From assembly GCF_001421965.1 (NCBI RefSeq), contig NZ_LMLP01000025.1:1-64000 (forward strand): 64,000 nucleotides of DNA. The letters run 5' to 3'. Source of the DNA: Sphingomonas sp. Leaf67 (GTDB lineage Bacteria; Pseudomonadota; Alphaproteobacteria; Sphingomonadales; Sphingomonadaceae). Of the stretch, positions 53,563-60,493 are shown in pieces. Position numbers and translations under genes: made by a program. The first letter of the stretch is position 1. Every line of letters starts with the position of its first letter. The notes beneath the pieces are model-generated. The model saw nothing but the letters and a program-made list of their open reading frames with translations. It ran no database searches and was not told the DNA's origin.

Positions 53563-53575
53563 TGACACCGGTTTC
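53563..53575. promoter_or_regulatory. LacI-type operator, copy 2
   Basis: TGACACCGGTTTC is the exact reverse complement of copy 1 at 48255-48267. It lies 37 bp before the hydratase start and 68 bp before the lacI start, well placed to control both. Confidence 0.7.
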
Positions 53576-53612
53576 CATTACGCCTTTGGCAGCAACAGGA
53601 GAGGCAAGTCGC

Positions 53613-54407
53613 ATGGATAATCGCGATCGGATCGCGCACGCTTTCGTTGGCGCGCGGCAGCAGGCACAGGGCCTGCCGACCTATCCGGGCGAGCGGCCGA
53701 CGACCCTGACCGATGCCTATGCCATTCAGGACCGGGCGATCGCGATCGATGGCCGGCAGATCGTCGGGTGGAAGGTCGGACGGATCAACCCGCCGCTCGA
53801 CGCGACGCTGGGGAGCAACCGGCTGGCCGGACCGATTTTCGCCGAACAGGTGGTGGGCACCGAGACCGAGGCATTGCCGGTGATCGCCGATGGCTTTGCC
53901 GCGGCGGAGGCGGAATTTTGCGTGCGGATCGGCCGAAGCTCGGCGGGGCTAGGCCGGCTGACGCCCGAACAGGCGCTGGAACTGGTCGACGCGGTGCATG
54001 TCGGGATCGAGATCGCCAGCTCGCCCTATCCGGGGATCAATGCCGATGGGCCGTTGGTGACGATCAGCGATTATGGCAATAATTTCGGGCTGTCGATCGG
54101 TCGGGAAGTCCCGGGCTGGCGCGACCTGTCGTTCCTCGACTGGCCGGTAGAATCGCGGATCGACGGCGCGGTCGTCGGCCGGGCGACGGCGCGGACGATG
54201 CTCGACGGGCCGATCGGAGCGGTGGCGTTCCTGATCGATTGTCTCGCGGTGCGCGGGTTGACGCTGGAACCGGGACAGTGGGTGTCGTCGGGCGCGGTGA
54301 CCGGCGTGCATGCGATCGCGCCGGGGCAGCGGTTCGAGGCGGATTTCGGCCAGCTGCGCGTTGCGTGCGGGATCGTCGCGGCCGGGGTTCGGGCAGTGGC
54401 AGGGTGA
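53613..54407 (+). CDS. FAH-superfamily hydratase (2-keto-4-pentenoate hydratase type)
   Basis: 264 residues. MhpD-like fold with VGWKVGRINPPLDATLG, GPIFAEQV, AEAEFCVRIGR (metal-binding Glu pair), HVGIEIASSPYP and SSGAVTGVHAIAPGQRFEADF. The family hydrates 2-oxo-4-enoic acids or decarboxylates related keto acids with Mg2+. ATG 53613 follows AGGAGAGG. Its place between a LacI repressor and a hexuronate-like transporter suggests a keto-acid step in sugar-acid degradation, not aromatic breakdown. That is inference. Confidence 0.85.
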   Translation: MDNRDRIAHAFVGARQQAQGLPTYPGERPTTLTDAYAIQDRAIAIDGRQIVGWKVGRINPPLDATLGSNRLAGPIFAEQVVGTETEALPVIADGFAAAEAEFCVRIGRSSAGLGRLTPEQALELVDAVHVGIEIASSPYPGINADGPLVTISDYGNNFGLSIGREVPGWRDLSFLDWPVESRIDGAVVGRATARTMLDGPIGAVAFLIDCLAVRGLTLEPGQWVSSGAVTGVHAIAPGQRFEADFGQLRVACGIVAAGVRAVAG

Positions 54408-54650
54408 GATTTGTTGGCGGGATGCCGCTGGACGCAAACGCTTCAATACCCCGGATCACGTCGGGGCCTTTACGAAAGTCGTGTGCTTAGCCACCAATCC
54501 GCCGTATCCCCGCCTTCGCGGAAGTACGGCAAGGAAGTCGAAACGCAAAACGCCGGTCGTCGGCCGTCGAACCAATGGAATGAGACCCTTTCCAGAGGGC
54601 GGAACAGCAAGGTCGACAAGGATCGGCCACCGGGAATGTGGAGGCGAGGA

Positions 54651-55928
54651 ATGGAAGGTGACGGCATCGAGCGCGCGGTACGCCGGGCGGGGCGGTATCG
54701 CTGGGGGATCGTCGCGCTGTTGTTCATGGCGACGGTCATCAACTATGTCGATCGGCAGATGATCGGCGTGCTGAAGCCGACGCTGTCCAAGGATCTCGGC
54801 TGGACCGAGACCGACTTCGCCAACGTCATCTTCTTTTTCCAGATGGCCTATGCCATCGGCTATATCGGGTTCGGGCGGATCGTCGACGTGATCGGCGCGC
54901 GCATGGGCTATGCCGTCGCCTTCGTCATCTGGCAGGTCGCGCATATCGCCCATGGCGGGGCGTATAGCGTGACCCAGTTCGCGATGGCGCGGTTCGGGCT
55001 GGGCATCGGCGAGGCGGGCAATTTCCCGGCGGGGATCAAGGCGGTGACCGAATGGTTTCCGGCCAAGGAGCGTGCCTTTGCGATCGGGGTGTTCAACGCC
55101 GGCGCGAATGTCGGCGCGATCATCACCCCGCTGGCGGTGCCGGCGCTGACCGTCGCCTATGGCTGGCGCATGGCGTTCGTCGTGACCGGCGTCGTCAGCT
55201 TCGTGTGGCTGGTCGCGTGGCTGGCCTTTTATCGTCGCCCTCGCGAGCACCAGAAGGTGTCGTCGGGCGAACTGGCATGGATCGAACAGGACCCGGCCGA
55301 TCCGGTGCAGCCGCTGCCGTGGCGACGGCTGATCGCCAAGCGCGAGACATGGGCCTATGCGCTCGGCAAATTCTGTATCGACCCGATCTGGTGGTTCTTC
55401 CTGTTCTGGCTGCCCGGCTATCTCGGCGACCGCTATGAGCTCGACCTCCTAAGCTTCGGGCCGCCGCTGGTCGCGATCTATCTATTGTCCGATCTGGGCA
55501 GCGTGGCCGGCGGGTGGCTGTCGTCGCGACTGATCGCGCGCGGGCGGACCGTCAACTTTGCGCGCAAGGTGACGATGCTGGTCTGTGCGTTCGCGGTGTT
55601 GCCGGTGCTGTTCGCGCAGTCGATCGACAATCTGTGGGTGGCGGTGCTGGTCATCGGCATCGCGACGGCGGCGCATCAGGCGTTTTCGGCGAACCTCTAC
55701 ACGCTGCCATCGGACCTGTTTCCGCGCGCGGCGGTCGGATCGGTGGTCGGGATCGGCGGGACGGTCGGCGCGGTCGGCGGCATGTTGATGGCGAAATATG
55801 CCGGCTATGTGCTCGACGGGATCGGCAGCTACGCGCCGTTGTTCTTCGTCGCAGGGTCGGCGTATTTCGTGGCGCTGGCGTTGGTGCACCTGCTGTCGCC
55901 AAGGTTGGCGCGGGTGGAGGGGGCGTAA
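54651..55928 (+). CDS. Hexuronate-type MFS transporter
   Basis: Anion:cation symporter family (ExuT/GudP type) with 425 residues and about 12 helices. Family features include VINYVDRQMIGVLKPTLSKD, RFGLGIGEAGNFPAGIKAVT, EWFPAKERAFAIGVFNAGAN and the later WWFFLFWLPGYL. It probably imports galacturonate, glucuronate or another sugar acid. ATG 54651 has GGAGG upstream. The 243-bp gap from the hydratase holds no recognised gene. A short hairpin (ATCCGC/GCGGAT) and a palindromic repeat follow the stop. Confidence 0.9.
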   Translation: MEGDGIERAVRRAGRYRWGIVALLFMATVINYVDRQMIGVLKPTLSKDLGWTETDFANVIFFFQMAYAIGYIGFGRIVDVIGARMGYAVAFVIWQVAHIAHGGAYSVTQFAMARFGLGIGEAGNFPAGIKAVTEWFPAKERAFAIGVFNAGANVGAIITPLAVPALTVAYGWRMAFVVTGVVSFVWLVAWLAFYRRPREHQKVSSGELAWIEQDPADPVQPLPWRRLIAKRETWAYALGKFCIDPIWWFFLFWLPGYLGDRYELDLLSFGPPLVAIYLLSDLGSVAGGWLSSRLIARGRTVNFARKVTMLVCAFAVLPVLFAQSIDNLWVAVLVIGIATAAHQAFSANLYTLPSDLFPRAAVGSVVGIGGTVGAVGGMLMAKYAGYVLDGIGSYAPLFFVAGSAYFVALALVHLLSPRLARVEGA

Positions 55929-55952
55929 CGATCCGCTGCGGATCAGTCCCAT

Positions 55953-56061
55953 CCGTTCGTCCTGAGTAGCCGCTGAGCTTGTCGAAGTGGCGTATCGAAG
56001 GACCGGGGCAGGTGCTTCGATACGAGCCTTCGACAAGCTCGAAACTGCTCGAACCGAACGG
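55953..56061. repeat. Full palindromic dispersed repeat (MITE/REP-like)
   Basis: About 109 bp, ending in CCGTTCG and CGAACGG. The left half (CTGAGCTTGTCGAAG...GTATCGAAG) pairs with the right half (CTTCGATAC...CTTCGACAAGCTC), so the whole can fold into a long hairpin. It lies between convergent genes and may end transcription in both directions. A half copy is at 52361-52410. Confidence 0.85.
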
Positions 56062-56082
56062 AAGGGCCGGGGGTGAGCGGGC

Positions 56083-56481
56083 CTATTCTCCCGCCAACCC
56101 CATTACCACCTCCCACTCCGCATCGCTGACCGGCGACACCGACAGCCTTGACTGGCGCAGCATCGCCATGTCCTTCAGCGCACCCTCCGCCTTCATGGTC
56201 GCCAGCGTCACCGGGCGGGGCAGGGGGTGGTCGGGCTCGATCCGCACCGACACCCAGCCTTCGTCGCCATCGGGCTGCGCCGCGCGCGCGATGCGGGCGA
56301 TGCCGACCGCCGCCTTGTCCTTGCCCGAATGGTAGAAGAGCGCGCGGTCGTCGACCGCCATCGCGCGCAGGTGCTTCGCGGCGGCATGGTTGCGCACGCC
56401 GTCCCATTCGGTGCCGCCGTCGTTGACCAGATCGTCCCAGCCATAGCTGTCGGGTTCGGATTTCAGCAGCCAGTACGCCAT
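56083..56481 (-). CDS. EVE-domain protein
   Basis: 132 residues, a single EVE domain of the PUA-like group that reads modified bases in DNA or RNA. It begins MAYWLLKSEPDSYGWDDLVN, then GTEWDGVRNHAAAKHLRAM and DRALFYHSGKDKAAVGIARI, all family signatures. GGGGG lies six bases before ATG 56481. It is a widespread single-copy gene, and its biological target here is not known. Confidence 0.92.
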   Translation of the reverse strand: MAYWLLKSEPDSYGWDDLVNDGGTEWDGVRNHAAAKHLRAMAVDDRALFYHSGKDKAAVGIARIARAAQPDGDEGWVSVRIEPDHPLPRPVTLATMKAEGALKDMAMLRQSRLSVSPVSDAEWEVVMGLAGE

Positions 56482-56620
56482 GTCGGACCCCCACGATAAA
56501 CCGCGGGTGAATATAGCATTCCGCGTGCGTTCAGTCGCTGCCTGCCATGACCCGATCATCGGCGCAGGTGCGTCGACGTGGACAGGGGCGGCACGGCCCC
56601 ACGCACTGGAGGAGATTGGC

Positions 56621-57079
56621 ATGAAGACCTTGCTGACCAAGGCGGGCCTGGGGCTGTCGCTGGCGGCGACCGCGCTGACCGCCGCTGCTGCCCCGGCCGA
56701 GGCGCAGTGGCGTCGCGGATATGACCGTGGATATGACCGGGGATATGATCGCGGTTGGGACCGTGGCCATGATCGCGGGTGGAACCGGGGCTGGAACCGT
56801 AATCGCGGCAATGGCGGCACGGCCGTCGTCGCCGGCATCGCCGGCCTGGCGATCGGCGCGGCGCTGGCATCGAGCGCGAACGACCGGCGCTATCGCGAGC
56901 GCAATTATCGCGATCGCGGCTATGCCTATAATTACGACGATCGGTTCTATCAGCAGCGCGGATTTTATCCGAACGACGGCTATTATGCCCAGCGCTACGA
57001 TGACTATCAGCGGTGCTGGGTCGAACGGCGCTACGACCCCTATTACGACCAGATGGTTCGCGTCCGGGGCTGTAACTGA
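56621..57079 (+). CDS. Exported Arg/Gly/Tyr-rich repeat protein
   Basis: 152 residues. A signal peptide (LGLSLAATALTAAAAPAEAQ) is followed by repeats RGYDRGYDRGYDRG, then RGWDRGHDRGWNRGWNRN. A short Gly/Ala helix (VVAGIAGLAIGAALASSA) resembles a glycine-zipper membrane segment. A Tyr/Asp/Arg-rich tail ends in two Cys (RCWVERR, VRGCN). Proteins of this type are common in sphingomonads and of unknown function, perhaps envelope associated. GGAGGA precedes ATG 56621; the frame from 56480 is rejected because it lacks the signal. Confidence 0.8.
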   Translation: MKTLLTKAGLGLSLAATALTAAAAPAEAQWRRGYDRGYDRGYDRGWDRGHDRGWNRGWNRNRGNGGTAVVAGIAGLAIGAALASSANDRRYRERNYRDRGYAYNYDDRFYQQRGFYPNDGYYAQRYDDYQRCWVERRYDPYYDQMVRVRGCN

Positions 57080-57162
57080 TCGCGGGGGCGGGGGGCAGGC
57101 CCTTCCGCCCTTCCGCCCTTTGCACTTGGCGCGCGGGGCGTTTTGCGGCATGGGCCGCGCCC

Positions 57163-57468
57163 ATGACTGATACGCCCCCCGATCGCCTCTCGATCAATCC
57201 GCGCAGCCCGCATTTCAACCAGCCCGTGCTGGAGCGCGGCATCGGCATCCGCTTCAAGGGTGCCGAGCGCACCGATGTCGAGGAATATTCGATCTCCGAA
57301 GGCTGGATCCGCGTCGGGCTGGGCAAGAAGGTCGACCGCAAGGGTCAGCCGCTGACCATCAAGCTGACCGGGCCGGTCGAAGCCTATTTCCAGACGCCGG
57401 CCGAGGGTGAGGAAGCCGCGACCGACGACGCCGCGGCGGAGGACGACAAGGCCGACGGGGCGGCGTAA
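57163..57468 (+). CDS. DUF3297 family protein
   Basis: 101 residues, cytosolic. It begins MTDTPPDRLSINPRSPHFNQ and contains RGIGIRFKGAERTDVEEYSI and GLGKKVDRKGQPLTIKLTGP, the DUF3297 signature, then an acidic Ala/Asp/Glu tail. Small single-domain proteins of this family are conserved in proteobacteria, and their function is unknown. Spacing from its neighbours suggests its own transcript. Confidence 0.9.
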   Translation: MTDTPPDRLSINPRSPHFNQPVLERGIGIRFKGAERTDVEEYSISEGWIRVGLGKKVDRKGQPLTIKLTGPVEAYFQTPAEGEEAATDDAAAEDDKADGAA

Positions 57469-57505
57469 CCTTCGCCGATGCCCCTTCCTTGACGGGGAGG
57501 GGTGG

Positions 57506-58438
57506 TCAGCCGTCCGGCTCCATCCGCTTGCCGACATGCTGTTCGCCGCGTTTGGCGGCCAGCGTCACCTGCCGGTGGCGTTCCGCCTTGGCCGCGAGCG
57601 TCGCTGCGTCGCGGGTGCCGGCGCAGGCAGGGCATTGCACGCCTTCCTCGAACAGCGGCGAGGCGCGGTCCTCCGGGTTGACCGGCATCCGGCAGCCGCG
57701 GCACAGGTCGTGGGTGCCCTGCGTCAGGCCGTGGCCGACGGCGACGCGTTCGTCGAAGACGAAGCATTCGCCCTGCCACGCGCTGGCGTCGGCGGGGACT
57801 TCTTCCAGATATTTCAGGATGCCGCCGTCGAGGTGGTAGACCGCGTCGACGCCTTCGCTTTTCAGGAAAGCGGTCGATTTTTCGCAGCGGATGCCGCCGG
57901 TGCAGAACATCGCGACCTGCGTCTTGCCGGCCAGCAGCTCGGTCCGATTGGCGCGGAACCATGCCGGAAAGTCGCGGAAGCTGTCGGTCTGCGGATCGAC
58001 CGCGCCGGCGAAGGTACCGACCTTCACCTCATAGGCATTGCGGGTGTCGATCACGACGGTCGACGGATCGGCGATCAGCGCGTTCCACTCGGCGGGCGCG
58101 ACATAGGTGCCGACGATTCTGGTCGGATCGGTGCCGGGCACGCCCATCGTCACGATCTCGCGCTTCACGCGCACCTTCAGCCGGTGGAACGGCATCGTCT
58201 CCGCCGTGCTGAACTTGGGGCTCAGGTCGTCGCAGCCGGGCAGCGCATGGATCACCGCCAGGGCGGTGTCGATCCCCTCCGCGCTACCGGCGATGGTGCC
58301 GTTGATCCCCTCGGACGCGATCAGCAGCGTGCCGCGAATGCCGGCGCGGTCGAGCACCTGCTCCATCGCATCGCGGAGCCCTTTCGGATCGGCAATCGAA
58401 ACAAAGCGGTACAGCGCCGCGACGGTAATCCTGGCCAT
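57506..58438 (-). CDS. trhO: TrhO, O2-dependent tRNA uridine-34 hydroxylase (rhodanese family)
   Basis: 310 residues. Forms 5-hydroxyuridine at tRNA position 34, the first step to cmo5U/mcmo5U. N-terminal UPF0176 domain (TLLIASEGINGTIAGSAEGI), then a rhodanese domain with the Cys of MFCTGGIRCEKSTAFL (C179, C185) and DTRNAYEVKVGTF. A C-terminal Cys cluster (CRGCRMPV, CPACAG) probably binds Zn. Its ATG overlaps the LytTR stop by one base, so tRNA modification and the two-component system share a transcript. Confidence 0.92.
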   Translation of the reverse strand: MARITVAALYRFVSIADPKGLRDAMEQVLDRAGIRGTLLIASEGINGTIAGSAEGIDTALAVIHALPGCDDLSPKFSTAETMPFHRLKVRVKREIVTMGVPGTDPTRIVGTYVAPAEWNALIADPSTVVIDTRNAYEVKVGTFAGAVDPQTDSFRDFPAWFRANRTELLAGKTQVAMFCTGGIRCEKSTAFLKSEGVDAVYHLDGGILKYLEEVPADASAWQGECFVFDERVAVGHGLTQGTHDLCRGCRMPVNPEDRASPLFEEGVQCPACAGTRDAATLAAKAERHRQVTLAAKRGEQHVGKRMEPDG

Positions 58439-59250
58439 CAGTGGACGAAGCGCGCCACCACGTCGCGGTACGACCGGCTGACCTTCACCTGCGCGCCCGA
58501 TTCGAGGATCAGGAAACATTCGCCATTGGTGTGCGGCTTCACCTGCTTCACCAGATCGAGGTTGACGATGGTCGAGCGGTGGACGCGCTGGAACCGGCGC
58601 GGGTCGAGGCGCTTTTCGAGGTCCTTCATCGTTTCGCGCAGCACCAGCGAATTGTCGCCGGTGTTGATGACCATGTAGTCGCCCGCTGCCTCGATCATTT
58701 CGATCGTATCGACATCGACGCGGAAGATCTGGCCGCGATCCTTGATGTTGATGAGCTTTTCGAAGCGATTGGCCCCGTGCGCATCGTCGCCGCCACCATC
58801 GGCCGCTTCCATTTCCGCCGCGGTGTCGGGGGCGACTTCGGCGAGCACTTCCTTGAGCTTCTCGACCTCGGCCTGCCCGCGCTTTTCGGAGAGGCGCTGG
58901 CGCACCCGGTCGAGCGTGTCGGCGAGGCGCGATTCCTCGACCGGCTTCATCAGATAATCGACGGCCTGCGCCTCGAACGCGCGGATCGCGTGGTCGCTAT
59001 AGGCGGTGACGAACACCACCAGCGGCGGTTCGACCTCCATCAGCCCCTGCACCACCGAGAAGCCGTCGAAACCGGGCATCTGGATGTCGAGGAAGACGAG
59101 GTCGGGCTTGTGGGTCTTGATCGAACGGATCGCCTCGCGACCGTTCTGGCATTTGTCGATGATTTCGACATCGTCATGCGCCTGCAACCGCAGTTCGAGG
59201 CCCTGAATCGCCAACGATTCGTCGTCGACAAGGATGGTACGGATGGTCAT
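58438..59250 (-). CDS. LytTR-type response regulator
   Basis: 270 residues. Receiver domain with acidic pocket (ILVDDE) and phospho-acceptor D55 in LVFLDIQMPG, conserved Thr in VTAYSD and Lys in YLMKPVE. A charged linker follows, then a LytTR DNA-binding domain (IFRVDVDTIEMIEAAGDYMV; LDPRRFQRVHRSTIVNLDLV). Overlaps the sensor kinase gene by four bases upstream and trhO by one downstream. Its DNA targets cannot be inferred from this window. Confidence 0.94.
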   Translation of the reverse strand: MTIRTILVDDESLAIQGLELRLQAHDDVEIIDKCQNGREAIRSIKTHKPDLVFLDIQMPGFDGFSVVQGLMEVEPPLVVFVTAYSDHAIRAFEAQAVDYLMKPVEESRLADTLDRVRQRLSEKRGQAEVEKLKEVLAEVAPDTAAEMEAADGGGDDAHGANRFEKLINIKDRGQIFRVDVDTIEMIEAAGDYMVINTGDNSLVLRETMKDLEKRLDPRRFQRVHRSTIVNLDLVKQVKPHTNGECFLILESGAQVKVSRSYRDVVARFVH

Positions 59251-60347
59251 GCAGCCTCTTTGGTAACGTCTTGCGTCTGGAACGGCAGTTCGATCTCGAC
59301 CACGAATCCGCCCCCGTTGCCCGAACGGGTGTCGAACCGATGGTCGGGGCCATAGGCCTGCGCCAGCCGGTCCCGGATATTTTGTATGCCGACACCGGTG
59401 GACAGCGTCGGCCGCTTCGGTCCGTCGATCAAGCCGGGGCCGGTATCGGAAACGGCGATCTGCACCCGATCCCCGGCCAGTCGAGCGGTGATCGCGATAT
59501 CGGCCCCATCCTCCTGCGGCGTCACCGCATATTTGATCGCGTTTTCGACCAGCGGCTGGAGCAGCAGCGAGGGCAGCCGCGCGTGCATGACGCGGGCGTC
59601 GATATCGAATTCGGTGCGCAGGCGATGTTCGAACCGCATTTTTTCGATATCGAGATACAGTTTCAGCGTTTCAACCTCCTGCTCCAGCGTGACGTGCGCG
59701 GTCGGCTCGTTCGCCAGCGTGTACCGCAGGAACGAGGCGAGGCGGCTGAGCATCACATTCGCCTTCTCGGTCTGTTTGAGCAGCACCAGCGTCGAGATCG
59801 AATTGAGCGTGTTGAACAGGAAATGCGGGTTCAGCTGATAGCGCAGCATGGCCAGCTGTGCCGACGATGCCTGCATCTCCAGCATCCGCATCTCGTCGAC
59901 CTGCTGTTCGACGACCAGATAGAAATTGATGCCGAAATAGGCGGCCGACCAGCCGGCCAGCACGGTGAAATTGATGAACAGCGTACCCAGCACCAGCGAG
60001 AAGCTGACATCGGGCGACACGTTGCGGATGAAGGTGAAGACGAACGCGTCGATCAGCGAATAGGCGAAGGTCGCCGCCGACAGGGTGCACAGCGTCAGGA
60101 AGATCGCCGGCACGCGCGGCAGCGAGCGGTAATAGCCGTAGAGCACGCTCATCAGCAGCGTCAGGCAATAGCCGACGATGACCTCGACGATATTTGCCAG
60201 CACGCTTTTGAGCGACGCGGCGTTCGACAGCGTCGAGACCGAGCGCAGGATCAGATAGCCGGTCCAGCCGGCGGCCTGCAGCAGCCAGAAGGCGCGGTTC
60301 TTCTGTTCGAAGAAGGGGCGCGAGAAAATGGCGGGCTTAAGCGTCAT
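59247..60347 (-). CDS. LytS-like sensor histidine kinase
   Basis: 366 residues. Four to five N-terminal membrane helices (about residues 20-145), then a His_kinase domain with H175 in QLNPHFLFNTLNSIS. The ATPase domain has PLVENAIKYAV (N box), SDTGPGLIDG (G1) and GVGIQNIRDRL (G2). There is no periplasmic sensing domain, so the signal is probably sensed in or at the membrane. ATGA overlap with the LytTR regulator gene marks the cognate pair. Confidence 0.94.
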   Translation of the reverse strand: MTLKPAIFSRPFFEQKNRAFWLLQAAGWTGYLILRSVSTLSNAASLKSVLANIVEVIVGYCLTLLMSVLYGYYRSLPRVPAIFLTLCTLSAATFAYSLIDAFVFTFIRNVSPDVSFSLVLGTLFINFTVLAGWSAAYFGINFYLVVEQQVDEMRMLEMQASSAQLAMLRYQLNPHFLFNTLNSISTLVLLKQTEKANVMLSRLASFLRYTLANEPTAHVTLEQEVETLKLYLDIEKMRFEHRLRTEFDIDARVMHARLPSLLLQPLVENAIKYAVTPQEDGADIAITARLAGDRVQIAVSDTGPGLIDGPKRPTLSTGVGIQNIRDRLAQAYGPDHRFDTRSGNGGGFVVEIELPFQTQDVTKEAA

Positions 60348-60440
60348 GCGCTCCGTCGCAACTATGGCCCCTTGTCGCCGTCATATCGCGGCGGGGCCGG
60401 GATGGAAACCGGGCTGTAGCGCAAAGCCGCCCCAAACGAA

Positions 60441-60470
60441 AACCGCCGCCCCGTTGCCGGGACGGCGGTT
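60441..60470 (-). terminator. Terminator of the TBDR at 60494
   Basis: On the minus strand AACCGCCGTCCCG pairs with CGGGGCGGCGGTT (one G-T or mismatch) around a short GCAA loop, then TTCGTTT. It starts 24 bases after the receptor stop. Confidence 0.85.
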
Positions 60471-60493
60471 CGCGTCGGTTGGTCCGGTTGGGC

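Noticed and set aside
43667-55928. SusC/SusD-type polysaccharide utilisation locus
   Set aside because: No SusD-like lipoprotein is present and the receptors are of proteobacterial TBDR type, so the Bacteroidetes term does not apply.
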